From positions 186,001 to 250,000 of the forward strand of contig NZ_JAFFSU010000007.1 in assembly GCF_017948455.1 (NCBI RefSeq): DNA of 64,000 nucleotides. The letters are read 5' to 3'. The notes under the pieces are model-generated. The model saw only the letters and a list, made by a program, of their open reading frames with translations, did no database searches and had not been told where the DNA came from. Below, in pieces: positions 27,001-34,213 of the stretch; position 1 is the stretch's first letter, and every line of letters starts with the position of its first letter. The translations under genes and the position numbers were made by a program. Source of the DNA: Streptomyces sp. GESEQ-4. GTDB lineage: Bacteria > Actinomycetota > Actinomycetes > Streptomycetales > Streptomycetaceae.

Positions 27001-27573
27001 GCCGTCGTCTACGGCTACTTCCCGTGCGTGTCCAAGGACGACGACCTGATCCTCCTGGACGACGACGGCAACGAGCGCACCCGCTTCACCTTCCCGCGCC
27101 AGCGCCGCGGCCGGCACCTGTGCCTGGCGGACTTCTTCCGCCCGGAGGAGTCCGGCGAGAGAGACGTCGTAGGCCTCCAGGTCGTCACCGTGGGCTCACG
27201 GATCGGTGAGGAGACCGCGAAGCTGTTCGCGTCCGACTCCTACCGCGACTACCTCGAACTGCACGGGCTGTCCGTGCAGTTGGCGGAGGCGCTCGCCGAG
27301 TACTGGCACGCGCGCGTGCGGTCCGAGCTGGGCTTCGCCGGTGAGGACCCGGCCGATGTCGAGGACATGTTCGCCCTGAAGTACCGGGGCGCCCGCTTCT
27401 CGCTGGGCTACGGCGCCTGCCCGGATCTGGAGGACCGCGCCAAGATCGCCGAACTCCTTGAGCCGGAGCGTATCGGCGTCCGGCTCTCCGAGGAGTTCCA
27501 GCTGCACCCGGAGCAGTCCACGGACGCCATCGTGATCCACCACCCGGAGGCGAAGTACTTCAACGCCCGCTGA
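24061..27573 (+). CDS. metH: Cobalamin-dependent methionine synthase
   Basis: A 1170-residue four-module enzyme that transfers the methyl group of 5-methyltetrahydrofolate to homocysteine through methylcobalamin. Homocysteine module (about 1-330): zinc ligands Cys238 (LNCSTG) and Cys304-Cys305 (IGGCCGTTPEH). Folate module (about 350-620): IGERTNANGSKKF. B12 module (about 650-880): cobalt-binding His748 in GDVHDIGKNLVD. C-terminal AdoMet reactivation module (about 930-1170): RGARFSLGYGACPDLED. All modules are intact. ATG 24061 is preceded by AAAGGGAG. It is transcribed away from gylR. Confidence 0.97.
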   Translation: MASSPLTPSADSRTRVSALREALATRVVVADGAMGTMLQAQDPTLEDFENLEGCNEILNVTRPDIVRSVHEAYFAVGVDCVETNTFGANHTAAAEYDIADRVHELSEAGARIARETADEYAARDGRQRWVLGSVGPGTKLPTLGHIDYRTIRDGYQANAEGLLAGGADALIVETTQDLLQTKASVLGARRALEATGADVPLLVSMAFETTGTMLLGSEIGAALTALEPLGIDMIGLNCSTGPAEMSEHLRYLTRHSRIPLLCMPNAGLPILTKDGAHFPLDAEGLADAQENFVRDYGLSLIGGCCGTTPEHLRQVVERVRDLTPSERSPRPEPGAASLYQTVPFRQDTAYMAIGERTNANGSKKFREAMLDGRWDDCVEMAREQIREGAHMLDLCVDYVGRDGVADMEELAGRFATASTLPIVLDSTEVDVIKAGLEKLGGRAVINSVNYEDGDGPESRFAKVTKLAQEHGAALIALTIDEEGQARTPEHKVAIAERLIADLTGNWGIHESDILIDTLTFTICTGQEESRKDGIATIEAIRELKRRHPDVQTTLGLSNISFGLNPAARMLLNSVFLDECVKAGLDSAIVHASKILPIARFTEEEVQTALDLIYDRRAEGYDPLQKLMALFEGATTKSLKAGRAEELAALPLNERLKRRIIDGEKNGLEQDLDDALAERPALDIVNETLLDGMKVVGELFGSGQMQLPFVLQSAEVMKTAVAYLEPHMEKTDDEGKGTIVLATVRGDVHDIGKNLVDIILSNNGYTVVNLGIKQPVSAILEAAEEHRADVIGMSGLLVKSTVIMKENLEELNQRKMAADYPVILGGAALTRAYVEQDLHEIYEGEVRYARDAFEGLRLMDALIGVKRGVPGAKLPELKQRRVRAATVQVEERPEEGHVRSDVATDNPVPTPPFWGTRVIKGIQLKEYASWLDEGALFKGQWGLKEARTGDGPSYQELVETEGRPRLRGLLDKLQTENLLEAAVVYGYFPCVSKDDDLILLDDDGNERTRFTFPRQRRGRHLCLADFFRPEESGERDVVGLQVVTVGSRIGEETAKLFASDSYRDYLELHGLSVQLAEALAEYWHARVRSELGFAGEDPADVEDMFALKYRGARFSLGYGACPDLEDRAKIAELLEPERIGVRLSEEFQLHPEQSTDAIVIHHPEAKYFNAR

Positions 27574-27670
27574 CGCGTCGCCGCCGTACCCGCTGACCTG
27601 CGGGTTCAGGCATCCTCGAGGACGATCGGGCACGCTGATCGAAGAAGTCGTACACTGGTCGGTCCACCGC

Positions 27671-27699
27671 AGGCCGGCTCCCTTCCCGGGAGCCGGCCT
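27671..27699 (+). terminator. Hairpin between metH and the HAD gene
   Basis: Perfect arms AGGCCGGCTCCC and GGGAGCCGGCCT with a 5-base loop, about 100 bases after metH and 12 bases before the ribosome binding site (AAGGAGG) of the HAD gene. No T-tract. It could terminate metH or act in the HAD gene's leader. Confidence 0.55.
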
Positions 27700-27725
27700 G
27701 ATCGTCCCTCAAGGAGGTAGGCCGG

Positions 27726-28427
27726 ATGACCAGCACGGTCCCCGCGCTCGGAACCCGAACGGCCGAAGGGTCGGCACTTCAGGCCGTGCTCCTCGACATG
27801 GACGGCACCTTGGTGGACACCGAGGGCTTCTGGTGGGACGTCGAGGTCGAGGTCTTCGCCGGCCTCGGCCACGTCCTCGACGACTCCTGGCGCCATGTCG
27901 TGGTCGGCGGCCCGATGAGCCGCAGCGCGGGGTTCCTGATCGAGGCCACCGGCGCCGACATCACCCTCGCCGAGCTCAGCGTCCTGCTCAACGAGGGCTT
28001 CGAGGACCGTATCGACCGCGCCCTGCCGCTGATGCCGGGCGCTGCCCGGCTGCTGGGCGAGTTGTCGGCGTACGGGATCCCGACCGCCCTGGTCTCCGCC
28101 TCGCACCGGCGCATCATCGACCGGGTGCTCACCTCGCTGGGCGCCCACCACTTCGCCCTGACGGTCGCCGGGGACGAGGTGCGGCGCACCAAGCCGGACC
28201 CGGAGCCGTACCTGTTCGCGGCGGCCGGGCTCGGCGTGGATCCGGCCAGATGCGCGGTCATCGAGGACACCGCGACCGGTGTCGCGGCGGCCGAGGCCGC
28301 CGGCTGCCAGGTCGTGGCCGTGCCCTCGGTGACACCCATCGCCGCGGCCGCCCGGCGCACGATCGTGACCTCCCTGGAAGAGGTCGACCTGGCATTTCTG
28401 CACGGGCTGATGACGGAAATGGGCTAG
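27726..28427 (+). CDS. HAD-family phosphatase (beta-phosphoglucomutase-like)
   Basis: A 233-residue haloacid-dehalogenase superfamily hydrolase. Motif I is VLLDMDGTLVDTEGFW near residues 21-36, motif II is TALVSASHRR, motif III Lys is in EVRRTKPDPEPYL, and motif IV is CAVIEDTATGVAAAEAAG. The helical cap after motif I places it in subfamily IA near beta-phosphoglucomutase and sugar-phosphate phosphatases. It has AAGGAGG 8 bases before ATG 27726. The physiological substrate is unknown. Confidence 0.9.
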   Translation: MTSTVPALGTRTAEGSALQAVLLDMDGTLVDTEGFWWDVEVEVFAGLGHVLDDSWRHVVVGGPMSRSAGFLIEATGADITLAELSVLLNEGFEDRIDRALPLMPGAARLLGELSAYGIPTALVSASHRRIIDRVLTSLGAHHFALTVAGDEVRRTKPDPEPYLFAAAGLGVDPARCAVIEDTATGVAAAEAAGCQVVAVPSVTPIAAAARRTIVTSLEEVDLAFLHGLMTEMG

Positions 28428-28848
28428 GCGTTCACCGAGCGTGCGGCGCTGATAGCGAGGGAATTCCATACGGGCTCCGGTAAAAGAATTCACACGGCGC
28501 CGGATGGCCGAATTCAGGCCCTCGCACCGACCGTTCAGACTGTGACGTTCCCCACGGTTCGGGGGGTCGACAGGGGCGTCGACGTGTGCCGCTCGCCCCC
28601 GATTCGACGGCTGAGACGGGGTCTTGTGTCCCGATTGAGTGGATGCTGCACGAATCCTTCCACTGTCGGGTTTTCGGTGCGTCCACAGCCGGTTTCACTG
28701 CGTGATGGGGCCTCAACTCCGGGTGCGGCCAAGCCTTGTGCAGGTGCGGACTAATCTCGTCGCGAGAACATCGCCACTACCCCCGTGCCCCGCTGCGACA
28801 CCCCTGCATGCCGGGTACACGGACTCACAGCTCTGGAGAAACTCGAGC
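28428..28848 (+). promoter_or_regulatory. Long leader/intergenic region before the solute-binding protein genes
   Basis: These 421 bases carry no gene. Three GAATTC palindromes occur at 28461, 28486 and 28510, almost evenly spaced (25 and 24 bases), in a locally AT-richer stretch, suggesting a phased regulator site. A GGAG lies about 11 bases before ATG 28849. A GTGGAT/ATCCTTCCAC partial hairpin lies near 28638-28665. Confidence 0.45.
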
Positions 28849-30456
28849 ATGAACCGCAAGACTTTGGTGCTGCCGGCCGTCATCGGCCTGCTCGCGCCCG
28901 TGCTCGCAGCCTGCGGCACGTCGGGCAGCGGCAGCGGCAGCGGTGACGCGATCGTCGTCGGCACCACCGACCGGTTCAACGCCTCGACGGAAGCACCCGC
29001 GCCCCTCGACCCGGCGTACGCCTACGACGTCGGCACCTGGAACGTCCTGCGCCAGACCGTGCAGACGCTGATGATCCAGCCCCGCGGCGAGGGCGAACCG
29101 GTGCCCGAGGCCGCCCAGAAGTGCGGCTTCACCGACACCGGCAACGAGCGCTACGCCTGCACACTCCGCGAAGGCCTCAAGTTCGCCAACGGTGACGCCG
29201 TCACGGCGGCCGATGTGAAGTACTCCATCGAGCGCGCCCGCTCCATCCAGGCCGACAGCGGTGTGTTCGCGCTGCTGTCCACCATCGACACCGTCGAGAC
29301 GCAGGGCGACCGTGAGGTGATCTTCCACCTCAAGACCGCCGACGCCACCTTCCCGTTCAAGCTGTCGACGCCGGTCGCCGGCATCGTCAACCCCGACGAC
29401 TACGAGAAGAACAAGCTGCGCGACGGTTTCGCGATCGACGGCTCCGGCCCGTACACCTTCGCGTCCGAGGTCAAGAACGACGAGCTGGTCAAGGCCGTGT
29501 TCACCAAGAACCCCAATTACAAGGGGACGTTGAAGGTGAACAACGACAAGGTCGAACTGCGCTCCTTCGCCGACGCCGGCGAGATGGGCACCGCGCTCGA
29601 CGACGGTGACATCGACGTGATGACGCGCACCATGTCGCCCAAGCAGATCCAGAAGCTCTCCACGGCCGCCGCCGGCACCGACGAGGACCTCGTCGAGATG
29701 CCCGGCCTGGAAATCCGCTATCTCGCCTTCAACACCGACGCCCCGACGGTGAAGACCAAGGCCGTGCGCCAGGCGATGGCCCAGATCATCGACCGCGCCG
29801 CCCTGGTCTCCAAGGTCTACGGCGACCAGGCGGAGCCGCTCTACTCGCTGGTCCCGGCCACCATCACCGGCCACACCAACGCGTTCTTCAACAAGTACGG
29901 CGACCCGGACGTGGCCAAGGCCAAGGCCATGCTGACCAAGGCCGACATCACCACGCCGGTGAAGCTGACCCTCCACTACACGACCGACCACTACGGCTCG
30001 GCCACCAAGGAGGAGTTCGAGCTGCTCCAGAAGCAGCTGAACGCCAGCGGCCTGTTCGACGTCCAGATCAAGGGCGCCCTCTGGGAGACCTTCCGCCCGG
30101 CCGAGCAGAAGGGCGAGTACGACGTCTACGGCATGGGCTGGTTCCCGGACTTCCCGGACGCCGACAACTACCTCGCGCCGTTCCTCGACAAGGACAACTT
30201 CCTCGGCTCGCCGTACGACAACAGCCAGATCCGCAGCGCGCTGATCCCCCAGTCGCGCCGGGAGGCCGACCGGCTGTCCGCCGTCAAGAGCCTGACGGAG
30301 ATTCAGGACATCGTCGCCGACGACGTGCCCATGCTGCCGCTGTGGCAGGGCAAGCAGTACGTCGCCGCCCGCGACGACATCACGGGCACCGCCTACGCTC
30401 TCAACGCCTCCTCCACGCTTCAGCTGTGGGAGCTCGGCCGCGGAGTCAGCGGCTGA
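28849..30456 (+). CDS. ABC transporter solute-binding lipoprotein, family 5
   Basis: A 535-residue extracellular peptide/nickel/opine-type binding protein (SBP_bac_5). The lipoprotein signal peptide has the lipobox LAAC (LLAPVLAACGTS, Cys about 22). The mature protein shows the two-lobe fold with GLKFANGDAVTAADVKYSIERA, a DVMTRTMSPKQIQKL segment and a late DDVPMLPLWQGKQYV. It is a tandem paralogue of the next gene. No permease or ATPase gene is adjacent, so it must work with a transporter encoded elsewhere or act as a receptor. The ligand is unknown. Confidence 0.88.
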   Translation: MNRKTLVLPAVIGLLAPVLAACGTSGSGSGSGDAIVVGTTDRFNASTEAPAPLDPAYAYDVGTWNVLRQTVQTLMIQPRGEGEPVPEAAQKCGFTDTGNERYACTLREGLKFANGDAVTAADVKYSIERARSIQADSGVFALLSTIDTVETQGDREVIFHLKTADATFPFKLSTPVAGIVNPDDYEKNKLRDGFAIDGSGPYTFASEVKNDELVKAVFTKNPNYKGTLKVNNDKVELRSFADAGEMGTALDDGDIDVMTRTMSPKQIQKLSTAAAGTDEDLVEMPGLEIRYLAFNTDAPTVKTKAVRQAMAQIIDRAALVSKVYGDQAEPLYSLVPATITGHTNAFFNKYGDPDVAKAKAMLTKADITTPVKLTLHYTTDHYGSATKEEFELLQKQLNASGLFDVQIKGALWETFRPAEQKGEYDVYGMGWFPDFPDADNYLAPFLDKDNFLGSPYDNSQIRSALIPQSRREADRLSAVKSLTEIQDIVADDVPMLPLWQGKQYVAARDDITGTAYALNASSTLQLWELGRGVSG

Positions 30457-30470
30457 CCACTCCCGCCTCC

Positions 30471-30491
30471 GGGGCCGCGGACGACGGCCCC
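30471..30491 (+). terminator. Small hairpin between the tandem binding-protein genes
   Basis: Seven-bp arms GGGGCCG and CGGCCCC lie 15 bases after the first stop. It could be an attenuator that lowers expression of the second gene. Confidence 0.45.
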
Positions 30492-30523
30492 GCAATCGAG
30501 AACCGACGACAAGGCACCTGCAC

Positions 30524-32104
30524 GTGAATATGCGTAACCAGTGGCCAGTCCTGCCGATCGTGGCGGGACTGGCCTCCGGACTGCTGACCGGATGCGGAAC
30601 GGAAAACGGGGACTCGGGGAGCGAAGGCTCCTCCGTGGTCATGGGGATGTCCGACGACGTCCTGGCCACCGACCCCGCCTCCGGCTACGACCCCGGATCC
30701 TGGCTGTTGTTCAACAACGTCTTCCAGTCGCTGCTGAGCTTCCCCAAGGGAGCCACCGAACCGCAGCCGGAGGCCGCCGAGGAGTGTGCCTTCACGGACA
30801 CCTCGACCAGGGTCTACCAGTGCACGCTGAAGGACGGCCTGAAGTTCAGCAACGGTGACGCGCTCACCTCCGAGGACGTGAAGTTCTCCTTCGACCGCAT
30901 GCTGAAGATCAACGACGAGGCCGGCCCCGCGATCATGTTCCCCATGCTCGACAAGGTCGAGACGCCGGACGAGAAGACGGTCGTCTTCCGCCTCAACACC
31001 GCGGACGCCACCTTCCCCAGCAAGATCGCCTCCGGCGCCGGCTCCATCGTCGACCAGAAGTCGTACGAGGCGAGCGGCCTGCGCAAGGACGGCGAAGCGG
31101 TCGGCTCCGGCCCGTACAAGCTCGACTCCTTCAGCGAGGACGAGGCCGTCTTCTCGGTCAACGAGCACTACAAGGGCACCGCCGAGGTGCGGAACTCCGG
31201 AGTCACCCTCAAGTTCTTCCACGGCGACCAGACCGCGCTGAAGACGGCCCTGCTCGACAAGAAGGTCGACATCGCCTACCGAGGCCTCGCCGCGAGCGAC
31301 ATCGCCGACATCGAGAAGGCCGACCCCGGCTCGGGCGTCGAGATCGTCGACGGCAACAGCGCCGAGGTCCAGCACCTGGTCTTCAACATGGACGATCCGG
31401 TCACCTCAAAGCCCGGCGTCCGCAAGGCCATCGCCCACCTGCTCGACCGCGACGCCCTGATGGAGGACGTCTACAAGGGCACCGCGACCCCGCTGTACTC
31501 GATCATCCCGGCCGGTATCGCCGGCCACAACACGGCCTTCTTCGACACCTACGGCGCCAAGCCCGACAAGACCAAGGCAGCCGCCGCCCTCAGCGCCGAC
31601 GGCATCACCGACAAGGTCAAGCTGACCCTCTGGTCGACCCCGTCCCGCTACGGCCCCGCCACCGACGACGAGCTCAAGGCGATCGCCGGCCAGCTCAACG
31701 CCAGCGGCCTGTTCGACGCCGACGTCAAGTCCGTGGCGTTCGACCAGTACGAGAAGGACATCGCCGACGGCAAGTACGGCGTGTACGTGAAGGGCTGGGT
31801 CCCGGACTATCCGGACGCCGACAACTTCACCGGCCCCTTCTTCGGCGAGGGCAACGTGCTGAGCAACAACTACACCAACAGCACGATCACCGGCACGCTC
31901 ATCCCGCGCACCGCGTCCGAGAGCGACCGCGCGGCGACCGACTCCGACTACGGCCAGCTCCAGGACATCGTCGCCGAGGACGTGCCCGTGCTGCCGCTGT
32001 GGCAGGGCAAGCAGTACGCCGTCACCCGCGACAACGTCTACGGCCTCGAGTACTGCCTCGACGCCTCGACCGTGTTCCGGTTCTGGGAACTCACCAAGGA
32101 CTGA
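30524..32104 (+). CDS. ABC transporter solute-binding lipoprotein, family 5 (paralogue)
   Basis: A 526-residue paralogue of the preceding gene, with the same order of segments (GLKFSNGDALTSEDVKFSFDRM, VLPLWQGKQYAV near the end) and its own lipobox (LLTGC, Cys about 25). GTG 30524 is used; an ATG two codons later is possible. The pair is 67 bases apart and likely an operon. As with its neighbour, no membrane permease or ATPase is encoded nearby. A strong terminator follows. Confidence 0.87.
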   Translation: MNMRNQWPVLPIVAGLASGLLTGCGTENGDSGSEGSSVVMGMSDDVLATDPASGYDPGSWLLFNNVFQSLLSFPKGATEPQPEAAEECAFTDTSTRVYQCTLKDGLKFSNGDALTSEDVKFSFDRMLKINDEAGPAIMFPMLDKVETPDEKTVVFRLNTADATFPSKIASGAGSIVDQKSYEASGLRKDGEAVGSGPYKLDSFSEDEAVFSVNEHYKGTAEVRNSGVTLKFFHGDQTALKTALLDKKVDIAYRGLAASDIADIEKADPGSGVEIVDGNSAEVQHLVFNMDDPVTSKPGVRKAIAHLLDRDALMEDVYKGTATPLYSIIPAGIAGHNTAFFDTYGAKPDKTKAAAALSADGITDKVKLTLWSTPSRYGPATDDELKAIAGQLNASGLFDADVKSVAFDQYEKDIADGKYGVYVKGWVPDYPDADNFTGPFFGEGNVLSNNYTNSTITGTLIPRTASESDRAATDSDYGQLQDIVAEDVPVLPLWQGKQYAVTRDNVYGLEYCLDASTVFRFWELTKD

Positions 32105-32120
32105 CCCGCATCGGCACGAA

Positions 32121-32160
32121 CACCGAGGGCGCCCCTTCCGGCGAAGGGGCGCCCTCGGTG
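32121..32160. terminator. Strong terminator between converging genes
   Basis: Perfect 17-bp arms (CACCGAGGGCGCCCCTT and its complement) with a 6-base loop, between the second binding protein (plus) and the response regulator (minus). Confidence 0.9.
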
Positions 32161-32175
32161 TCGTAGGACACCCGG

Positions 32176-32847
32176 CTACTGCGCTCCCGGGCGCACCAGC
32201 CCGCTCTCGTACGCGTACACCGCGGCCTGCACCCGGTCACGCAGCCCCAGCTTCGTCAGGACGTGCCCGACATGCGTCTTGACCGTGGTCTCGCTGACGA
32301 ACAGGTCTGCCGCGATCTCCGCGTTCGACAGCCCGCGCGCCACCAGCTTCAGCACCTCCACCTCACGCTCGGTGAGCGTGTGCAGCGTGTCCGGCACGGG
32401 CTCCTCGCCGGACGGCAGATGCGTGGCGTACTTGTCGAGCAGCCGGCGCGTGATGCTCGGCGCGAGCATCGCCTCGCCCGCCGCGACCACCCGGATCGCC
32501 TGCACCAGCTCATTGGCCGGGGCGTCCTTCAGCAGAAACCCGCTGGCCCCCGCCTTCAGCGCCTCCACCACATACTCGTCGAGGTCGAAAGTGGTCAGCA
32601 CCAGCACCTTCGCCGGTCCGTCCCGCCCCGGCCCGGTGATCTGCCGGGTCGCCTCCACACCGTCCATCCGCGGCATACGGATGTCCATCAGAACCACATC
32701 GGGCTGCAGGGCCCGCACCTGGTCGAGAGCCTGGAGGCCGTCTCCGGCCTCACCGACGACCGCGATGTCCTGCTCGGCCTCCAGAATCATCCGGAAGCCG
32801 GTACGCAGCAGCGGCTGGTCGTCGACCAGTAGGACGCGGATGGCCAC
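32176..32847 (-). CDS. NarL/FixJ-family response regulator (orphan)
   Basis: A 223-residue two-component regulator. The receiver domain (about 1-120) has acidic residues D9-D10, phospho-acceptor D55 (VVLMDIRMPRMDG) and Lys in GFLLKDAP. The LuxR-type helix-turn-helix (about 155-215) has LTEREVEVLKLVARGLSNAEIA. GTG 32847 is used, with AAGGAG about 9 bases upstream. No histidine kinase gene lies on either side, so it is genetically an orphan, as reported for the regulator at this locus in S. coelicolor. The phosphorylation source and targets are unknown. Confidence 0.92.
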   Translation of the reverse strand: MAIRVLLVDDQPLLRTGFRMILEAEQDIAVVGEAGDGLQALDQVRALQPDVVLMDIRMPRMDGVEATRQITGPGRDGPAKVLVLTTFDLDEYVVEALKAGASGFLLKDAPANELVQAIRVVAAGEAMLAPSITRRLLDKYATHLPSGEEPVPDTLHTLTEREVEVLKLVARGLSNAEIAADLFVSETTVKTHVGHVLTKLGLRDRVQAAVYAYESGLVRPGAQ

Positions 32848-32969
32848 GTAAGTCTCCTTCGCTAGTCCGGCCCCATTCTGCCCTGCGGGCCGGCGCCGGA
32901 CTCGCCCGCCCCGACAGGCAGCGACCACGCTGCCCGCGACCTCCGGTCGGCGACCCGCACCCGCGGCGG

Positions 32970-34040
32970 CTACGCCCCCTGGGAAGCACCCTCCGGCCCG
33001 TCGGCCGAACCCTGCCCGGTCACCTTCACCTGCAAGGGATACGGCGGGGGAGTGCCGCCGAATTCCGGGCAGTGGGCCTGGTGGTCGCACCAGCCGCACA
33101 GCTTCGTCGGCCGCGGCCGCCAGTCACCCGTCTCCGTCGCCAGCCGGATCGCCTCCCACAGCGCCAGCAGCTTGCGCTCCACCCGCTCCAGATCGGCGAG
33201 GACCGGGTCGTACGTCAGCACATCACCGCTGCCGAGATAGACCAGCTGCAGCCGCCGCGGCACGACCTTCTTCAGCCGCCACACCACCAGCGCGTAGAAC
33301 TTCATCTGGAACAGCGCACCCTCGGCGTACTCGGGCCGGGGCGCCTTGCCCGTCTTGTAGTCGACGATCCGCACCTCACCCGTCGGCGCCACATCCACCC
33401 GGTCGATGATCCCGCGCAGCCTGAGCCCCGAATCCAGCTCCGCCTCGACGAACAGCTCCCGCTCGGCCGGCTCCAGCCGCGTCGGATCCTCCAGCGTGAA
33501 CCAGCGCTCCACCAACTGCTCCGCCTCACCCAGCCAGCGGGCCAGCCGCGCGCCCTCCGGATCGTCGGCGAACAGCTCCACCACCTCCGGCCGGCTCTCC
33601 CGCAGCCGCTCCCACTGCCCCGGCACCAGCGACTTCGCCCGCGGCGCCGTACGCTCCGCGGCCGGGGCGTCGAACAGCCGCTCCAGCACCGCGTGCACCA
33701 AGGTGCCCCGCGTCGCCGCCTCACTCGGCTTCTCGGGCAGCCGGTCGATCACCCGCAGCCGGTACAGCAGCGGGCACTGCATGAAGTCACTGGCGCGCGA
33801 AGGGGAGAGGGAGACCGGGGGCGTGGCCTCGCGGACGGGCGGGGAGGCGGCCGCCCCCGCGGGCGACCCGGCCGGCGGCACCGCGGGCTCGGCAGGCACG
33901 GAGAGGGGCGGCTCGGCGGGCGCGGTGCCGGGTGGCTCGGCCTGCGGTCGCGCATGCGGTATGGCCGCGACCGCCGCCTCGGCCGCCGCCGTCCTACCGC
34001 CGCTGTGGGCCTCCGCCGCGTCCTCGGTGCTCGTCTCCAT
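32970..34040 (-). CDS. RecB-like PD-(D/E)XK nuclease with Fe-S cysteine motif
   Basis: A 356-residue protein. Residues 1-75 are a Pro/Ala-rich disordered tail. The nuclease domain spans about 76-345: SLSPSRASDFMQCPLLYRL, ATRGTLVHAVLERLF (conserved His) and the catalytic core EVRIVDYKTGKAP. Cysteines near the start (QCPLLY) and end (LCGWCDHQAHCPEF, Cx2Cx5C) match the four-Cys iron-sulphur staple of AddB and Cas4 nucleases. It is a free-standing RecB-family exonuclease, likely acting in DNA repair. ATG 34040 is preferred over GTG 34046 because a TAGGGT -10 box (34049-34054) lies 8 bases upstream. Confidence 0.88.
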   Translation of the reverse strand: METSTEDAAEAHSGGRTAAAEAAVAAIPHARPQAEPPGTAPAEPPLSVPAEPAVPPAGSPAGAAASPPVREATPPVSLSPSRASDFMQCPLLYRLRVIDRLPEKPSEAATRGTLVHAVLERLFDAPAAERTAPRAKSLVPGQWERLRESRPEVVELFADDPEGARLARWLGEAEQLVERWFTLEDPTRLEPAERELFVEAELDSGLRLRGIIDRVDVAPTGEVRIVDYKTGKAPRPEYAEGALFQMKFYALVVWRLKKVVPRRLQLVYLGSGDVLTYDPVLADLERVERKLLALWEAIRLATETGDWRPRPTKLCGWCDHQAHCPEFGGTPPPYPLQVKVTGQGSADGPEGASQGA

Positions 34041-34213
34041 GACCACAGACCCTACGGCCCACCACTGACAGTGACCCCGTCACGGTCGTGAACGCCGCGA
34101 CGGCAGTGCGAACACAGGGGGTGCCGGGGCGAACGCGTCCCGACGGCCGCATACCATCGACCCGAGACCTTCCGCCCGGCAGGAGCGGGAGACGCTGCGA
34201 ACGAGGGGACACC

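Noticed and set aside
24058..27117. Open frame of about 1000 codons antisense to metH
   Set aside because: It is a mirror of the GC-rich metH coding frame, has low-complexity Val/Gly/Leu composition and no recognisable domain; metH is intact on the other strand.
28501..28848. Small coding frames in the leader of the binding-protein operon
   Set aside because: They overlap the lipoprotein signal sequence in other frames or lack start signals and domain content.
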